64,000 bases of DNA, from the NCBI GenBank assembly GCA_027625915.1, contig JANTQA010000047.1:20336001-20400000 (forward strand), read 5' to 3'. The first letter of the stretch is position 1; the number at the start of each line of letters is the position of its first letter. The stretch is from Anaeramoeba flamelloides. Taxonomy: Eukaryota > Metamonada > Anaeramoebidae. This document shows positions 44,742 to 55,600 of the stretch, piece by piece. The position numbers and the translations under genes were made by a program. The notes under the pieces were generated by a model. The model did not search any database. It worked only from the letters and a program-made list of their open reading frames with translations, and was not told the origin of the DNA.

Positions 44742-45226
44742 TAAAAGTCATTAATATTTTATTTTATCACTTTACTTTCATATTTTAAACAAAAGTAAAA
44801 AAATTATTTTGAGTTTTTTTTTATTACATAAGTTAATACCTTTTCAATAATTGTTAACACACCATTATCATATAAAAATTTTTTTCAAAAAAATAATTAA
44901 AGATTACTACTTTTTCCCTTTTTAAGAACTTCAATTACAATAAACACTATTGGCTAATAAAATATCTTTGATCATATTATATTTTTAAAAATATTTAATA
45001 ATTTAAGTTGGTATATCCAATTTTCAAGGTTGTATTAATAATATTTTTCAATTTAATAGTAAAAAATTTGAAAACTTTTTTTCTTCTAGCTATGAGTTCA
45101 TTTTATTATATTGTAAAATTATTTTAAATCTGATGAATATCTTTTAAATAGTGAATCAATAATTTGGACTATTAAAGAATCATTTTTTCTTTTAAATTCG
45201 AAAAAATAGTTTTAACTTTCATTTTC
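44742..45226. other. Unassigned A/T-rich stretch
   Basis: I see no open frame, repeat match or motif here. Confidence 0.4.
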
Positions 45227-45230
45227 CATT

Positions 45231-45480
45231 AGGTTTTCCAGAATTTAAAAGAATAGAGTAAAATCAAGGATTTTACTTAATTCTTTTGAATTCTGGAAAA
45301 CCTAGGACACTTTCGTTAGGTTTTTTTTAATTTTTGAAATAAACTGAAAATTTTTATAAATTTTGATTTTTTATACTTTTTACCTTTTCCAAATTTCCCT
45401 TCTTAAGTTGCTTGGGCTCTATGTTCCTTCTCTTTTTGTTTTTTTAGGTGTTTGGGAAAGGTAAAAAGTATAAAAAATCA
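45231..45480. repeat. Two hairpins in tandem
   Basis: 45231-45254 / 45280-45303 is the common TTTTCCAGAATTTAAAAG module. 45364-45392 / 45452-45480 is a different stem (GATTTTTTATACTTTTTACC and its complement, about 28 of 29 paired) with a loop of about 59 nt. Confidence 0.75.
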
Positions 45481-45722
45481 TTATAAGAATTGGTTGACCT
45501 AATCATGACTAACCTAACCAAACTTGTTCATGATCAGATCTTCGACGAGTACTTATACAACCAAACTGAACTGAATCCAACGAATGCGATCTGAAACCAA
45601 CCAAAGTGAACCGAATTGAACTTTCCGTACTATCTGTCGAGTCGTTACCTGGACTGTGTTTTTGCTGTCGAGTCGGTATCTTGTACTGGGATTTTGCGAA
45701 AACAAGATTTGGGAAACTTACA
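45481..45722. other. Compositionally distinct island, about twice the local G+C
   Basis: This stretch is far richer in C and G than its surroundings. It contains two related blocks (ACCAAACTGAACTGAATCCA and ACCAAAGTGAACCGAATTGA) and two copies of CTGTCGAGTCG. The longest ATG frame (MTNLTKLVHDQIFDEYLYNQ..., 29 codons) is short and I recognise no domain. It precedes a tail that looks like a LINE 3' end, so a SINE or a truncated LINE head is possible. Confidence 0.4.
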
Positions 45723-46285
45723 AAAAAAAAAACAAAATAAAATAATAAAAAAAAAATAACACAAAAAAAAAAATAAAAAAAAAAAGCAAAGCAACTGAAT
45801 TGAAAATATCGAAAACCAAATCTTATTCTTAAAAACCAGAGCTTTTTAGATTCAACCCATCTATAAAGTTCTAAATCAAAATTTAATAAAGTAGCTTTTT
45901 TTATTTGATCTATAGTTGTTCAAATATTTAGAACTCTTTATTAAAACAACCTATGGTGGCGATCCAAAAAAAACGACATAAAAGGAAACAACCACCAGCC
46001 CATTCAACACTTGGGGCACAAAAAAAACTTTTCACTGAAGTTTTTTCTTTTTTCTATTATTTTTTGACTCTTACATTTCTTGCTTTTCTTTCTCTGTTTC
46101 TTGTCTTTTTTACGAAATAATTTATTCTTTTCATTTTTTAAAGAAAAGATATCCTTTGAGCTGTAATCCTGCTTACATTACAATTAGGATAAAAAAACCC
46201 TAAATACAATTTTAGAGTTTCAGGCAAATAAGAGGTAATTTTGTTGAATCACCTCTGCTCAACAATAAAAAAAAATTTATATATA
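45723..46285 (+). mobile_element. Putative LINE/SINE 3' region with terminal hairpin and A-tail
   Basis: 46225-46275 reads GGCAAATAAGAGGTAATT, ending ACCTCTGCTCAACAATAAAAAAAA. The LINE at 4318-6930 ends GGCAAACAAGAGGAATTC, then CTCCTCCCTT and CAATAAAAAAA-like. The shared layout (GGCAAA-AGAGG, loop, CCTC, then CAAT and an A-tail) suggests a related element. No RT motif is seen upstream. Confidence 0.4.
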
Positions 46286-46289
46286 TTTT

Positions 46290-47610
46290 CAGTTTATTTC
46301 AAAAAGTAAAAAAAACCGCAGTTAGCTTTTTCAGAATTTAAAAGAATTGAGTAAAATCTTTAATTATTCTCCATTCTTTTGAATTCTGGAAAAGCTAGGC
46401 ACTTGACTTATACTTTCCGTTAGGTTTTTTTGAGTTTTCTATTTATTCGGAAAATCAATATATTTTCGTTAGATTTTTTTGAGTTTTCTATTTATTTGTG
46501 AAGTGTTCCAAGTTTTTTTTACTTTTTAAAATAAACCGATAATTTATTAAAATTTTCGGTTTATTTCTAAAGTAAAAAAAACCTAAGGGAAATCTATTGA
46601 TTTTCTAAATAAATAGAAAACTCAAAAAAACCTAGAGAAAATCTATTGATTTTCTAAACTCTTTTTAAGTCATGGGGGCAAGTTTTATTGAAGAAATAGA
46701 ACACATTATATGAGTTTAATTCATTGTTCTTTTCAAACTAAATTTTCAATTTTTAGATCAGAATCATTTTTACTCATTTTATAAATTTTTTTTTTTTTAT
46801 TTCGATTTTTTTTATATTTTTCTTCTTTTCTTTTTTTTGTTTTTTAAAATTAAATTTGAAAAAAAATAATGTTTGAAAAACGAAATAAACATTAAGAAAT
46901 GTTATGCTTTGTATGTTCATTTAAAATTTATACATTTACAAGTAAAAAATCTTATTGTCAACAATTTTAATTTCCTAAAGAAATTGAGAATTTTGCATAA
47001 GAAGTTGCAAGGAATTTCCCAAAAAATTTTTTTAACATTTTTTTTTTTTTTGAAATTTATGATTTGTTCAGGGTTTTTTTTTATGATTATCAACTCTTAT
47101 ATGAAGATTATTATTTCGGGGATTTCTAAACAATCTAAGTTTATTTGATTCTTAAAACTGGTGACTTTTTCATTTTTAGCTAGTCCCCTTTGAGTGAAAT
47201 GTAGTTTATTTATTTGGAAAATTAATAGATTTTCTTTAGGTTTTTTTTACTTTTTGAAATAAACAAAAAATTTAATAAAATATTCTGTTTATTTCAAAAG
47301 GTAAAAAAAAAAACTTAGAACACTTCACAAATAAAATAGAAAACCTCAAAAAAAACCTAGAACACTTCACGAAATAAATTTCAAAAGGTAAAAAAAACTT
47401 AGAACACTTCACAAATAAAAGAGTAAACCTCAAAAACAAAGTCGTTATTTTTTTTTTTTACTTTTTGAAATAAAAAGAAAAATTGTTTAAATTGTCTATT
47501 CATTTCAAAAAGTAAAAAAAGCCGCTTTATATTTTTCAGAATTTAAAAGAATTGAGTTAAATCTTTGAGTTTACTCAATTATTTTGAATAAAGGAAAACC
47601 TAGGTACTCT
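46290..47610. repeat. Hairpin-module clusters flanking unassigned sequence
   Basis: 46290-46680 and 47215-47610 carry the TTTTCCAGAATTTAAAAG stem, the GTTTATTTCAAAAAGTAAAAA inverted pair and a third module (AACCTAGAACACTTCAC). The stretch 46681-47214 between them is A/T-rich. The frame at 46873-47148 shows no recognisable domain. Confidence 0.6.
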
Positions 47611-47639
47611 ATGGCACTTGACAACACTCTACTGAACTT

Positions 47640-48380
47640 GAAAACTCGAAATTTTGTTTATATTGTTGTTATACCTTATAATTTTTAAATATTCCTGAAC
47701 TTTCCATCTATAACTATTTATTATTAAGTTCTCTTTAAATTGATTAAGAAAAGCATCTAGTAGTTTTAGATTTTTAATTAATATTTTCATTGCCCATTTT
47801 GAAAATTTTAAATTTGATAATATGTGTTCAAAACCAAGAATGACTAATTTCTTTTTGTATAAAAGTCTTTTTTTAAATATCGAAATTCTAAAAAAAATAT
47901 ATTTACAAAATAGATCTCAATTTATTGAGAAACTTTTGTTAAAACTTGGATCAAATACAGATTTATTCAATCCCTTATATTTCGATTGGTTTTATTGGTT
48001 GAGTTTAGTATTGAAATATTAATTATTAAAAACAATAGCCCAAATTAAAATTTTCAATCTAAAATCACACTTTTCAACATAAATACAAACAATATGATTT
48101 TCCACTATTTTCAAGAATTAACTTAATTGTTAATTATAAATAATAGTTTACTTTTTTTTAGTTTTATCTTGGAAACATGGCAATTTTGGGTTTCAAAAAA
48201 AAAGACACAAATTAATAAATTGTTTAAATGAAGTTAACTGATCCATTTCAGGGAAGTATAAAATAATAATTTCAATAAAAAATTTTTTTCAAGATTTTAA
48301 ATAGATTTCATTTTATTTTTAAAAAAATATTACTGCCTTAATTCAAATATTTTTTAATCTATATGTATTTCAAATTAAAT
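47640..48380. repeat. Repeat D, copy 3 (diverged)
   Basis: TTCAAGAATTAACTTAATTGTTAA and GTTTAAATGAAGTTAACTGATCCATTTC match 11700-11840. The frame at 47822-48022 partly overlaps it and is not supported. Confidence 0.5.
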
Positions 48381-50185
48381 TAATTTGTATTATTGTAAAT
48401 AATTCTTAAGAGATTAGTGTTAACCACAGAGAATCTTAAAATCCAAGTAGTTGGTTATCTCGGATAAATCAGATTTGTGTTTAATTAGTTCGTTTATCAG
48501 GTAAAATTCTCTGAGTGAAATAGTATCAAAAGTGCATCATTTAGAATAACAAATGATTCTTGTTTTGAAAAAATTTGAAAAAAAATCTATCAAATGGAGT
48601 AAAAATGAACATAAAAGAAGCACATATAATTTTTGAAAATGAGAACTTTTACTACTATTTGAATATCAAAATGCCTTTTGATAATTTTAAAATAAAAAAA
48701 CCAAATCCAAAAATTAATTTGATTATTGAAATTAAAATAAAATTTAAAAACTTAACCCAATATATGTCCTTAACAAAATTAAGCACTATTTTTTTCTGAT
48801 TAATATTTTTCGAAATTAAGAACTAACTTAATTCAATTAACCACTGTGATAATTTTTTTTAGAATAAAAACACTCTCAACTTTTGAATATCGAAAATATT
48901 TTTTGGAATTAGTGTGCACTTTTTTATTTTTTTTTGAAAAATTTGGGTTGAGAAAAGTTTTAAATAAAAGAATAAGTTAATATATTAAATTAGAATGCTT
49001 TTCCAGAAAGTTTATCCTTTTAGTTTAACTTTTTTTTTATTTTACCATTTAAAACTAAAAAAAAACATTTGAGGACCAAATTAGTGCCTTTTGTGAAAAG
49101 AAAATTCCCATAATTTAGAATTTGTTTTTGTAAATGAGTTAAAACAAGATAGTGTATCTAAAAATATACATAATTTCAAGGTTGAAATCAATGATTTTGG
49201 CATAAAATGTTATCAAGAAAAAGCTAAATTGAAACTTTATTTATTTTTATTTTATCATTTTGTTTTTTTAATTGTATTAATGGAAAGTATTTGATCAGTT
49301 TTTCATTTTTAGTGTTTTTTGGGTCGTAGGGACATATTAAAACCAAAACCCAAAATTTGATCAGGTTTAATTACTGAAAATTTGAATGATTTTAATCCAT
49401 AACTTCAATATGAAAATTTGATTTGGGTAAATATTGACTTTCTGAAAATTTAATTGAAACAAGCCAATAGATTGAAAACAACCTACAAACAAGAGACAAG
49501 GTGAAGAGTTCTAAATATTAATTGAAAATTAGAATTATGAACATTATTGAAAGATTAATTATGGATGATTTTATTTTTTTTTCAATTTTTCCACCTGTAT
49601 GAATCTTTTTTATATTGGGAAAAAGAGTTACAAACGGAAAAAGCCCAAGTAGTCACTTGATAATACAGTGGACACTGAAACACAAAAGTGTGTGTAACTT
49701 ACAAATAAACCTCAAAAGCAAAAGGCTAAAAATGACCAAAGGTTTAAAGCAAATCAGATGATAAAAAAAAAATAAGAAATTTCAACCATTTAAACAACAA
49801 TACCCAAATGAACATTCATGATCATTTATCAAATCAAATTAAATTAACCAAAAGTATCATAGATGTAATTTTCTGTGTAATTATTTAAGGATAGACTTGA
49901 GTTTTTTTACTAGATTTTTTTTTGATCAATTTCTTCTTATCAACCCTTTTTAAATTATAATTGTCTTTTTTTATTTTTTTACTTTTCGATTTTTTAAATT
50001 TTAGTTTTTAATACTATAAAAAATAAAATTTGGGTTATGTCTTTATTTTGAAAATACTGTGAAATATATTGATTTTAGGTTTAAATTAGCTTTCGGGGAA
50101 TTTAAATAAAATGTCATTTAGAATATAATTTACACTTTCATCAAGAATATTAAAATTAAAAAAATATATCTAAATTTCCAGTTAT
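48381..50185. other. Long stretch without recognisable genes
   Basis: This is A/T-rich, with one small ATG frame at 48605-48799 (MNIKEAHIIFENENFYYYLN...) that has no domain, upstream leader or second copy in the window. I found no long inverted repeat or match to the other repeat families here, so it may be the least repetitive intergenic part. Confidence 0.4.
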
Positions 50186-50189
50186 TAAA

Positions 50190-50598
50190 TTTTGTTCAAA
50201 TTTGATCAAAATTATCATTTATTTAATCACCAAAATACCTCAATTAGTTTTATTTTCTGAGATTAGAATTGAAATATTGAATAATTAAAAATACAAACAT
50301 AATTTATTAATTCTTTTTGGAAATCTAAACTTTCCAACCTAAAATGAGATATAAAATATCCTATTTTCGAAGAATTAACTTACTTTTTAAGAACAATAAT
50401 GGGATTATTTTTGAAAAGTTTTATATTGGAAATATAAGAATTTTAGGATTTCAAAAAAAGAATCTAAATTAATCAATTTTTTAGAAGAGGTTTAACTCAT
50501 CCATTTCATCAAAGTAAAAATGACAAATTATATAAAACAATTGTGTTATTGATCTTGACAAGATTTTACTTTTCTTTTTAAAAAATACCACCTTCTTT
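50190..50598. repeat. Repeat D, copy 4
   Basis: TCATTTATTTAATCACCAAAAT and GTTTAACTCATCCATTTCATC align with 9535-9935. Non-coding. Confidence 0.55.
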
Positions 50599-51197
50599 GG
50601 GTTTACAATCCCAAAAGTACTATTTTTGAATAAAAGTTAAAAATGTCATTTTGTATCAGTTAAAGGTACTTGTTAATTTGGTTCTAAGCTGATCGATCAT
50701 GGACTTGGTAGGTTTTTTTAATCGTAGCTATGTAAATTACATAATTTACATAATTTGATTTTTTTAATTTATCCATAAATCCGAATTGAAGAGTGTAATA
50801 CAAATAAATTGGTTGGAATTTAAGAATAAATTTTGATTTTTGGGTTGTCAACTGAAATTATAAAGAAGTTTTTACTCAATTAAAAAAAATATATTTAATT
50901 GTTTTTTTAAAATCTACTTTAAAAATAAAAACAAAAATTAATTAAAATTTCAATTGTCAACACCCAAACACATTTTTTTATGATAACAAAAGTTAGCTCA
51001 TTAATTAATCTTATACTCTCTTATTTGGTTTTATGAAAAAGTAAAAATCAAAAAATGTCAAAAATTAACTTATTTTTAAACCTATTATTAAAACCCATAA
51101 CAATCCCAAAATCCATCAGACAAGAAACCAAAATAATAAGTCTCCTTACTCTTTGATACAAAATATTCTTTTTTCATTTTTTAGGGAATTTTAAACC
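50599..51197. mobile_element. TTAA-family fold-back element, copy upstream of LRR gene 5
   Basis: The left arm is GGTTTACAATCCC, then CTTGTTAATTTGGTTCTAAGC. The right arm runs from TTTCAATTGTCAACACCC to AGGGAATTTTAAACC, before TTAA at 51198-51201. The arms are more diverged than in 19081-19633. Confidence 0.65.
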
Positions 51198-51367
51198 TTA
51201 AATCAATTAATTTTCATTTTGTCTATTTTTCATTTTTTTTCTTTCATTTTTTCTCTTTATTTCCTTCATTTTTCTTATTAGTTATTTTAATCGAATTTTT
51301 AGTTTTTGAATAAAAAAAAAAAAGAATCAAAATTGAAAAAAACAAAAAGAAAAACAAATAAAACCAA

Positions 51368-51418
51368 AAAAGTTTTATTTTTGTTTTTTGAATTGCTCAA
51401 GACTGTTTGAAATAATCA
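51368..51418 (+). promoter_or_regulatory. Conserved leader upstream of LRR gene 5
   Basis: AAAAGTTTTATTTTTGTTTTT, GAATTGCTCAAGACTG and TTTGAAATAATCA precede the ATG. Confidence 0.55.
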
Positions 51419-54341
51419 ATGAACCTAAGTAACCCGTACCTAAAAGAAGAAAATGAATTCAAAAACAAAATTCAAAGGTTAATCTTAAATGATCAAACCC
51501 TTACCAACTTGAAAATTTTGGAGAGGAATGTAATTAGAGACAAAGGAATTCAAGCTTTAAGTGAAGCCCTAAAAGTGAACCAAACCCTTACCAAACTGGA
51601 TCTTTGTTATAGTAAAATTAGAGACGAGGGAATGCAAGCATTAAGTGAATGCCTAAAAGTGAACCAAGCCCTGACCAACTTGGATCTTTCTAATAATCAA
51701 ATTGGAAATGAGGGAATGGAACCACTAAGTGAATGTTTGAAAGTAAACCAATCCCTTGTCAAGTTGGATCTTTCTTCGAATCGAATTGGAGGTGAAGGAA
51801 TGCAAGCATTATCTGAATGTCTTAAAGTCAACCAAACCCTTACCAACTTGGATCTTTCTTGGAATCCAATCGGAGATGAGGGAATGCAACCACTAAGTGA
51901 AGCTTTAAGAGTTAATCAAGCCCTTACCAACTTGGATCTTTCTGAGAATCAAATTGGAGCCGAAGGAATCAAAGCTTTAAGTGAATGTTTAAAAGTAAAC
52001 CAAACCCTTACCCAACCTGAAACTTTCTGATAATCTAATTGGATCCGAGCAAATTAAACCACTAAGTGAATCCCTAAAAGTTAATCAAACCCTTACTGAA
52101 CTGAAACTATCTTGGAATCAAATTGGAGCCGAAGGAATGAAGGCTTTAAGTGAATCTTTAAAAGTAAACCAAACCCTGACTAAACTGTGTCTTCATTCTA
52201 ATCGAATTGGAGACCAGGGAATTCAAGCCTTATGTGAATCCCTAAAAGTCAATCAAACCCTTATCTATCTGGTTCTTTCTAAGAATAAAATTGGAGCCGA
52301 GGAAATGCAAGCTTTAAGTGAAGTCTTAAAAGTCAACCAAACCCTAAGCAACCTGAATCTTTCTTATAATGAAATTGGAGCCGAGGAAATGAAAGATCTA
52401 AGTGAAACCTTAAAGGTAAACCAAACCCTTACACACTTGAATCTTGGTTATAATCAAATTGGATCCAAGGGAGTCGAATACCTAGGTGATGCCTTAAAAA
52501 TAAATCAAACCTTAACCCGATTGGATCTTTATGATAATAAAATAGGAAATTATGAAAATAATGAAGATCACGAAGTTCATGAAAAAAATATTCAAGAATT
52601 TATACAATCCTTGAAAATCAATAAATCTATTATCGATCTAAATATTCGGAATGGAAATAAGATTAATGAAAAAAATCTAAACAAAATATATTATATTATT
52701 GAAAGAAATGTCGATTTTCAAAAAAAGTTAACCAAATCAGTCAAAATTGGAAATTTGCAATTATTCCAACAATTAATTCAAATCGAAAAAATACCCTTAA
52801 TATACCAACCCTTTTATGGTGAAATAAATAGCCCAAATAACCAAGAAGAAAATACAATTTTCCATACAGCCGTTTTTCATCATCAAACAGAAATTTTATT
52901 TTATTTATTATTTGCAAATAATGAAAAAACAGATCAAAAAATTATTTCAAAAAGAAATTTTTTATTGAATTTCAAAAATTTCACAACAAAAAAAAGTGCA
53001 ATTGATTTGTTAAATCCAAATGAAATTTTAATTCAAGATTTTAAAAATTATTATAATCAATTTATTTCATCATCTTCATATTCATCATATTCATCATCAT
53101 CTTCTTTGATTTCTTCCTTACATTCTTATAATTTCAAGAATAATGAAAAATCAAATAATAATTTCCCAAATAAATTAATTGTAGAAAAAGAAATAATATT
53201 GATGAGAATTGGCAAAGAATGTAAAACAATCAAAAATGAATTCCAAAATGAATTAACTGAAAAACAAAAACAATTATTTTTAAAATGGTTATATTGTCCT
53301 GTTTCTTTGAAATTTCAAGAAAAACAAATAATTCTTGAAGTTTTCAAATTGTTAAATATCAACCAATTTGAGAAACAAACTGTATTTTCAAATGAAAAAT
53401 TATTAAATGATTTCCAAAATTATATCAAAAAATATGCAAATTCTGAAAAAAAAGTATTTCAAATCAACTTAAAAAAAAAGAAGAAAAAGAATGAGAAGAA
53501 GAAGAAGAAGAATCAAAAGAATGAAAATAAAAATGATTCTTTCAAAATCAAATCAATTCAAATCAATAAATTTATTCTTTGTTTAAGATCAAATTTATTT
53601 CGAGATCTAATTTTTCAGACTTTTCCTTACCAATTAAAAATTGAAAAAGAAAAGGAAAAAAAAATTGGAATTGAAAATGAAATTGAAATTGAAAATAAAA
53701 AAAAAAAGGAAACGGAAATGAAAAATGTAAAAGGAAAGGAAACAATAAAGGAAATTGAAAACAAAAAAGAAAATTAAAACGAAATTGAAAAAGAAATAGA
53801 TAAAGAAAAAGAAAAAAGTCAAGTAAATCAAATAATCAATCAAGTTACTGATTATTTCACTTCAATTCCTGAATTTTATCCATTTTTTCTCGCAGAATTA
53901 TATAATTTAAATTTATCACCATTTGCTTTTACTTTTGATTTTGAAAACAAAAACTACAACAAAAATAATAAATACAAGCACAATATTCAAAAAATCATCA
54001 GTAACAATAACAATCAGAAAAATACTAATACTAATAACAATAATAAAAAACCAACAACAAAATATAATAATAATCAGAATAATAATAAGATCCAGAATAA
54101 ACCAACAACCAAAAATAGATTTAAGATCCAGAAAAAACCAACAACCAAAAATAGCTTTGAAAAATCATCAGAGGAATTAATTTTAACAACAACAAAAGCA
54201 AAAAGTATTTTAAAAAAATATAATCAAAATAATCTAAATAATTTAATCAATTTCTTTTTAGAAAATGATGTTTCTGGATTCTATCAAACAAATCCACTTT
54301 TATTCATTTCTAATTTATTTCATTTCTCTCAAAAATTATAA
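51419..54341 (+). pseudogene. LRR-ankyrin-BTB-like gene 5, one frameshift and one nonsense codon
   Basis: It starts MNLSNPYLKEENEF behind the conserved leader. Six LRRs read openly. One extra base near 52012-52016 (CCCAACCTGAA) then ends the frame at 52030. Seven further LRRs, the ankyrin-like segment (NTIFHTAVFHHQTEILFYLL), the Ser linker, FLKWLYCPVSL and INKFILCLRSNLFRDLIFQ follow in another frame. They run to a TAA at 53775-53777 in the KE-rich tract. Beyond it the same frame stays open through INQVTDYFTSIPEFYPFF, the Asn-rich tract and the C-terminus, to TAA at 54339-54341. With only two lesions it is the least decayed of the broken copies and either recently inactivated or mis-assembled at one base. 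Confidence 0.9.
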
Positions 54342-55262
54342 AAAATTCTAAATTATAACAAATTTTAAAATAAAAGAAAAGGATAGAAAACAAACGAAAA
54401 GAAGAAGTTAAGATTAATATAAAATAATCATTATTTGAAAAATAATTTCATTTCAATTCTTATTCATATATTTAAAATTACTTATTTAACATGATTCAAC
54501 ATGATTTTATCTAGTTTATAATAACTTTTAAATGAGAAGAATATTAATTTGAATACAGTCAGTTCCACTTTTAAGGCACAAACTTTCAACGAAATTTAAG
54601 GCACAATAAAAATCTCAAATTTAAGGCACAAAATTCAGATTCTAGCAAAAATAAATTGTAAAAAAATAAAATTCCCAATTTTGTGCCTTAATTTGAGATT
54701 TTTTTGCGCCTTAAATTTCGTTGAAAGTTTGTGTCTTAAAAGTGAAACTGACTGTATATTCTAATTATCCTTTCTAATAATTTGATTTATTTCATTAAGA
54801 TTAATCTTATTTTATTATTTTTTTTTAAACTTTATGATAAATAAATTTTTATTTACTCCTTTTCTTTTGATCTTTTCTATTTTCAATTTTTATAATTTTT
54901 AAATTTTGTTTTAAAAATTGAAAAAAAAAGTTATCGGTTTGAAAAAAAAACCAAATTAAATTATTCTCAAATAAAAATATAATGAAGAATATAATTATCA
55001 TATTAATCAATAAATCAATTTTAATGATTCTCAGATAAACAAACAATAATTTGATTTCTTATCATATTTCTCTCTCTCATATTTTCCTTGAATATAATTT
55101 AAAAAATAATTATTCAATTTTTGATTTCTGAATTTTGAAAATACTCTGTTATTAAATTTAACTTTGAATTATTTAATAAAATTATTTTTTATTAATATAT
55201 TTTTCAATCTTTAAATTTCAATTATTGAAAATTAATATTTTTGTTTTGTTTAAAAAACGCAT
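54342..55262 (+). repeat. Conserved 3' flank of LRR gene 5, with a MITE inside
   Basis: TTACTTATTTAACATGATTC and ATTCTCAGATAAACAAACAATA match the other flanks. A CAGTCAG element sits at 54556-54754. The minus frame at 54849-55046 is low-complexity and not a gene. Confidence 0.6.
54556..54754. mobile_element. CAGTCAG MITE, copy 2, 199 bp
   Basis: CAGTCAGTTCCACTTTTAAG and, reverse-complemented, CAGTCAGTTTCACTTTTAAG are flanked by TA at 54554-54555 and 54755-54756. It splits the flank block GAATATTAATTTGAATA / TATTCTAATTATCC. Confidence 0.88.
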
Positions 55263-55264
55263 AT

Positions 55265-55600
55265 TAAACTAGATTTTAAAAAGTTTTGCTCATTTTATAA
55301 TATTAATGGAAGTTGTTTTGAGAGTTAATTCCAGTATTCTTATCAAAAAAATATTTTAAAATATTTGGATCAAAATTATTTTTTCTAATTTTGCAAATTT
55401 TTGTTTTTCTTTTTCAATTTTTTTGTTATTATTGTTTTTTTGATTTTCTTTTTCATTTTTTTTTATTTTGAAACTTTTTTTTTTGGCCAAAGATCATTTG
55501 GTCAAATAACGATATTCGAAAAGACAAATAATCAATCTGAAAATTGAGGTTATGTAATATATTTTAACAATGGCATGTTTAATTATTCGTAAAAAATCTT
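55265..55600. repeat. First part of the repeat interrupted by the LINE
   Basis: ACTAGATTTTAAAAAGTTTTG to TTATTCGTAAAAAATCTT corresponds to 7665-8010. The partner half is at 58608-58860. Confidence 0.6.

Noticed and set aside
46873-47148. 91-codon frame with a hydrophobic C-terminus
   Set aside because: It is a low-complexity A/T-rich frame between hairpin clusters; there is no domain, conserved start context or second copy.
48605-48799. Possible small gene MNIKEAHIIFENENFYYYLN...
   Set aside because: The codon mix is slightly better than background, but it is short, single and without supporting signals.
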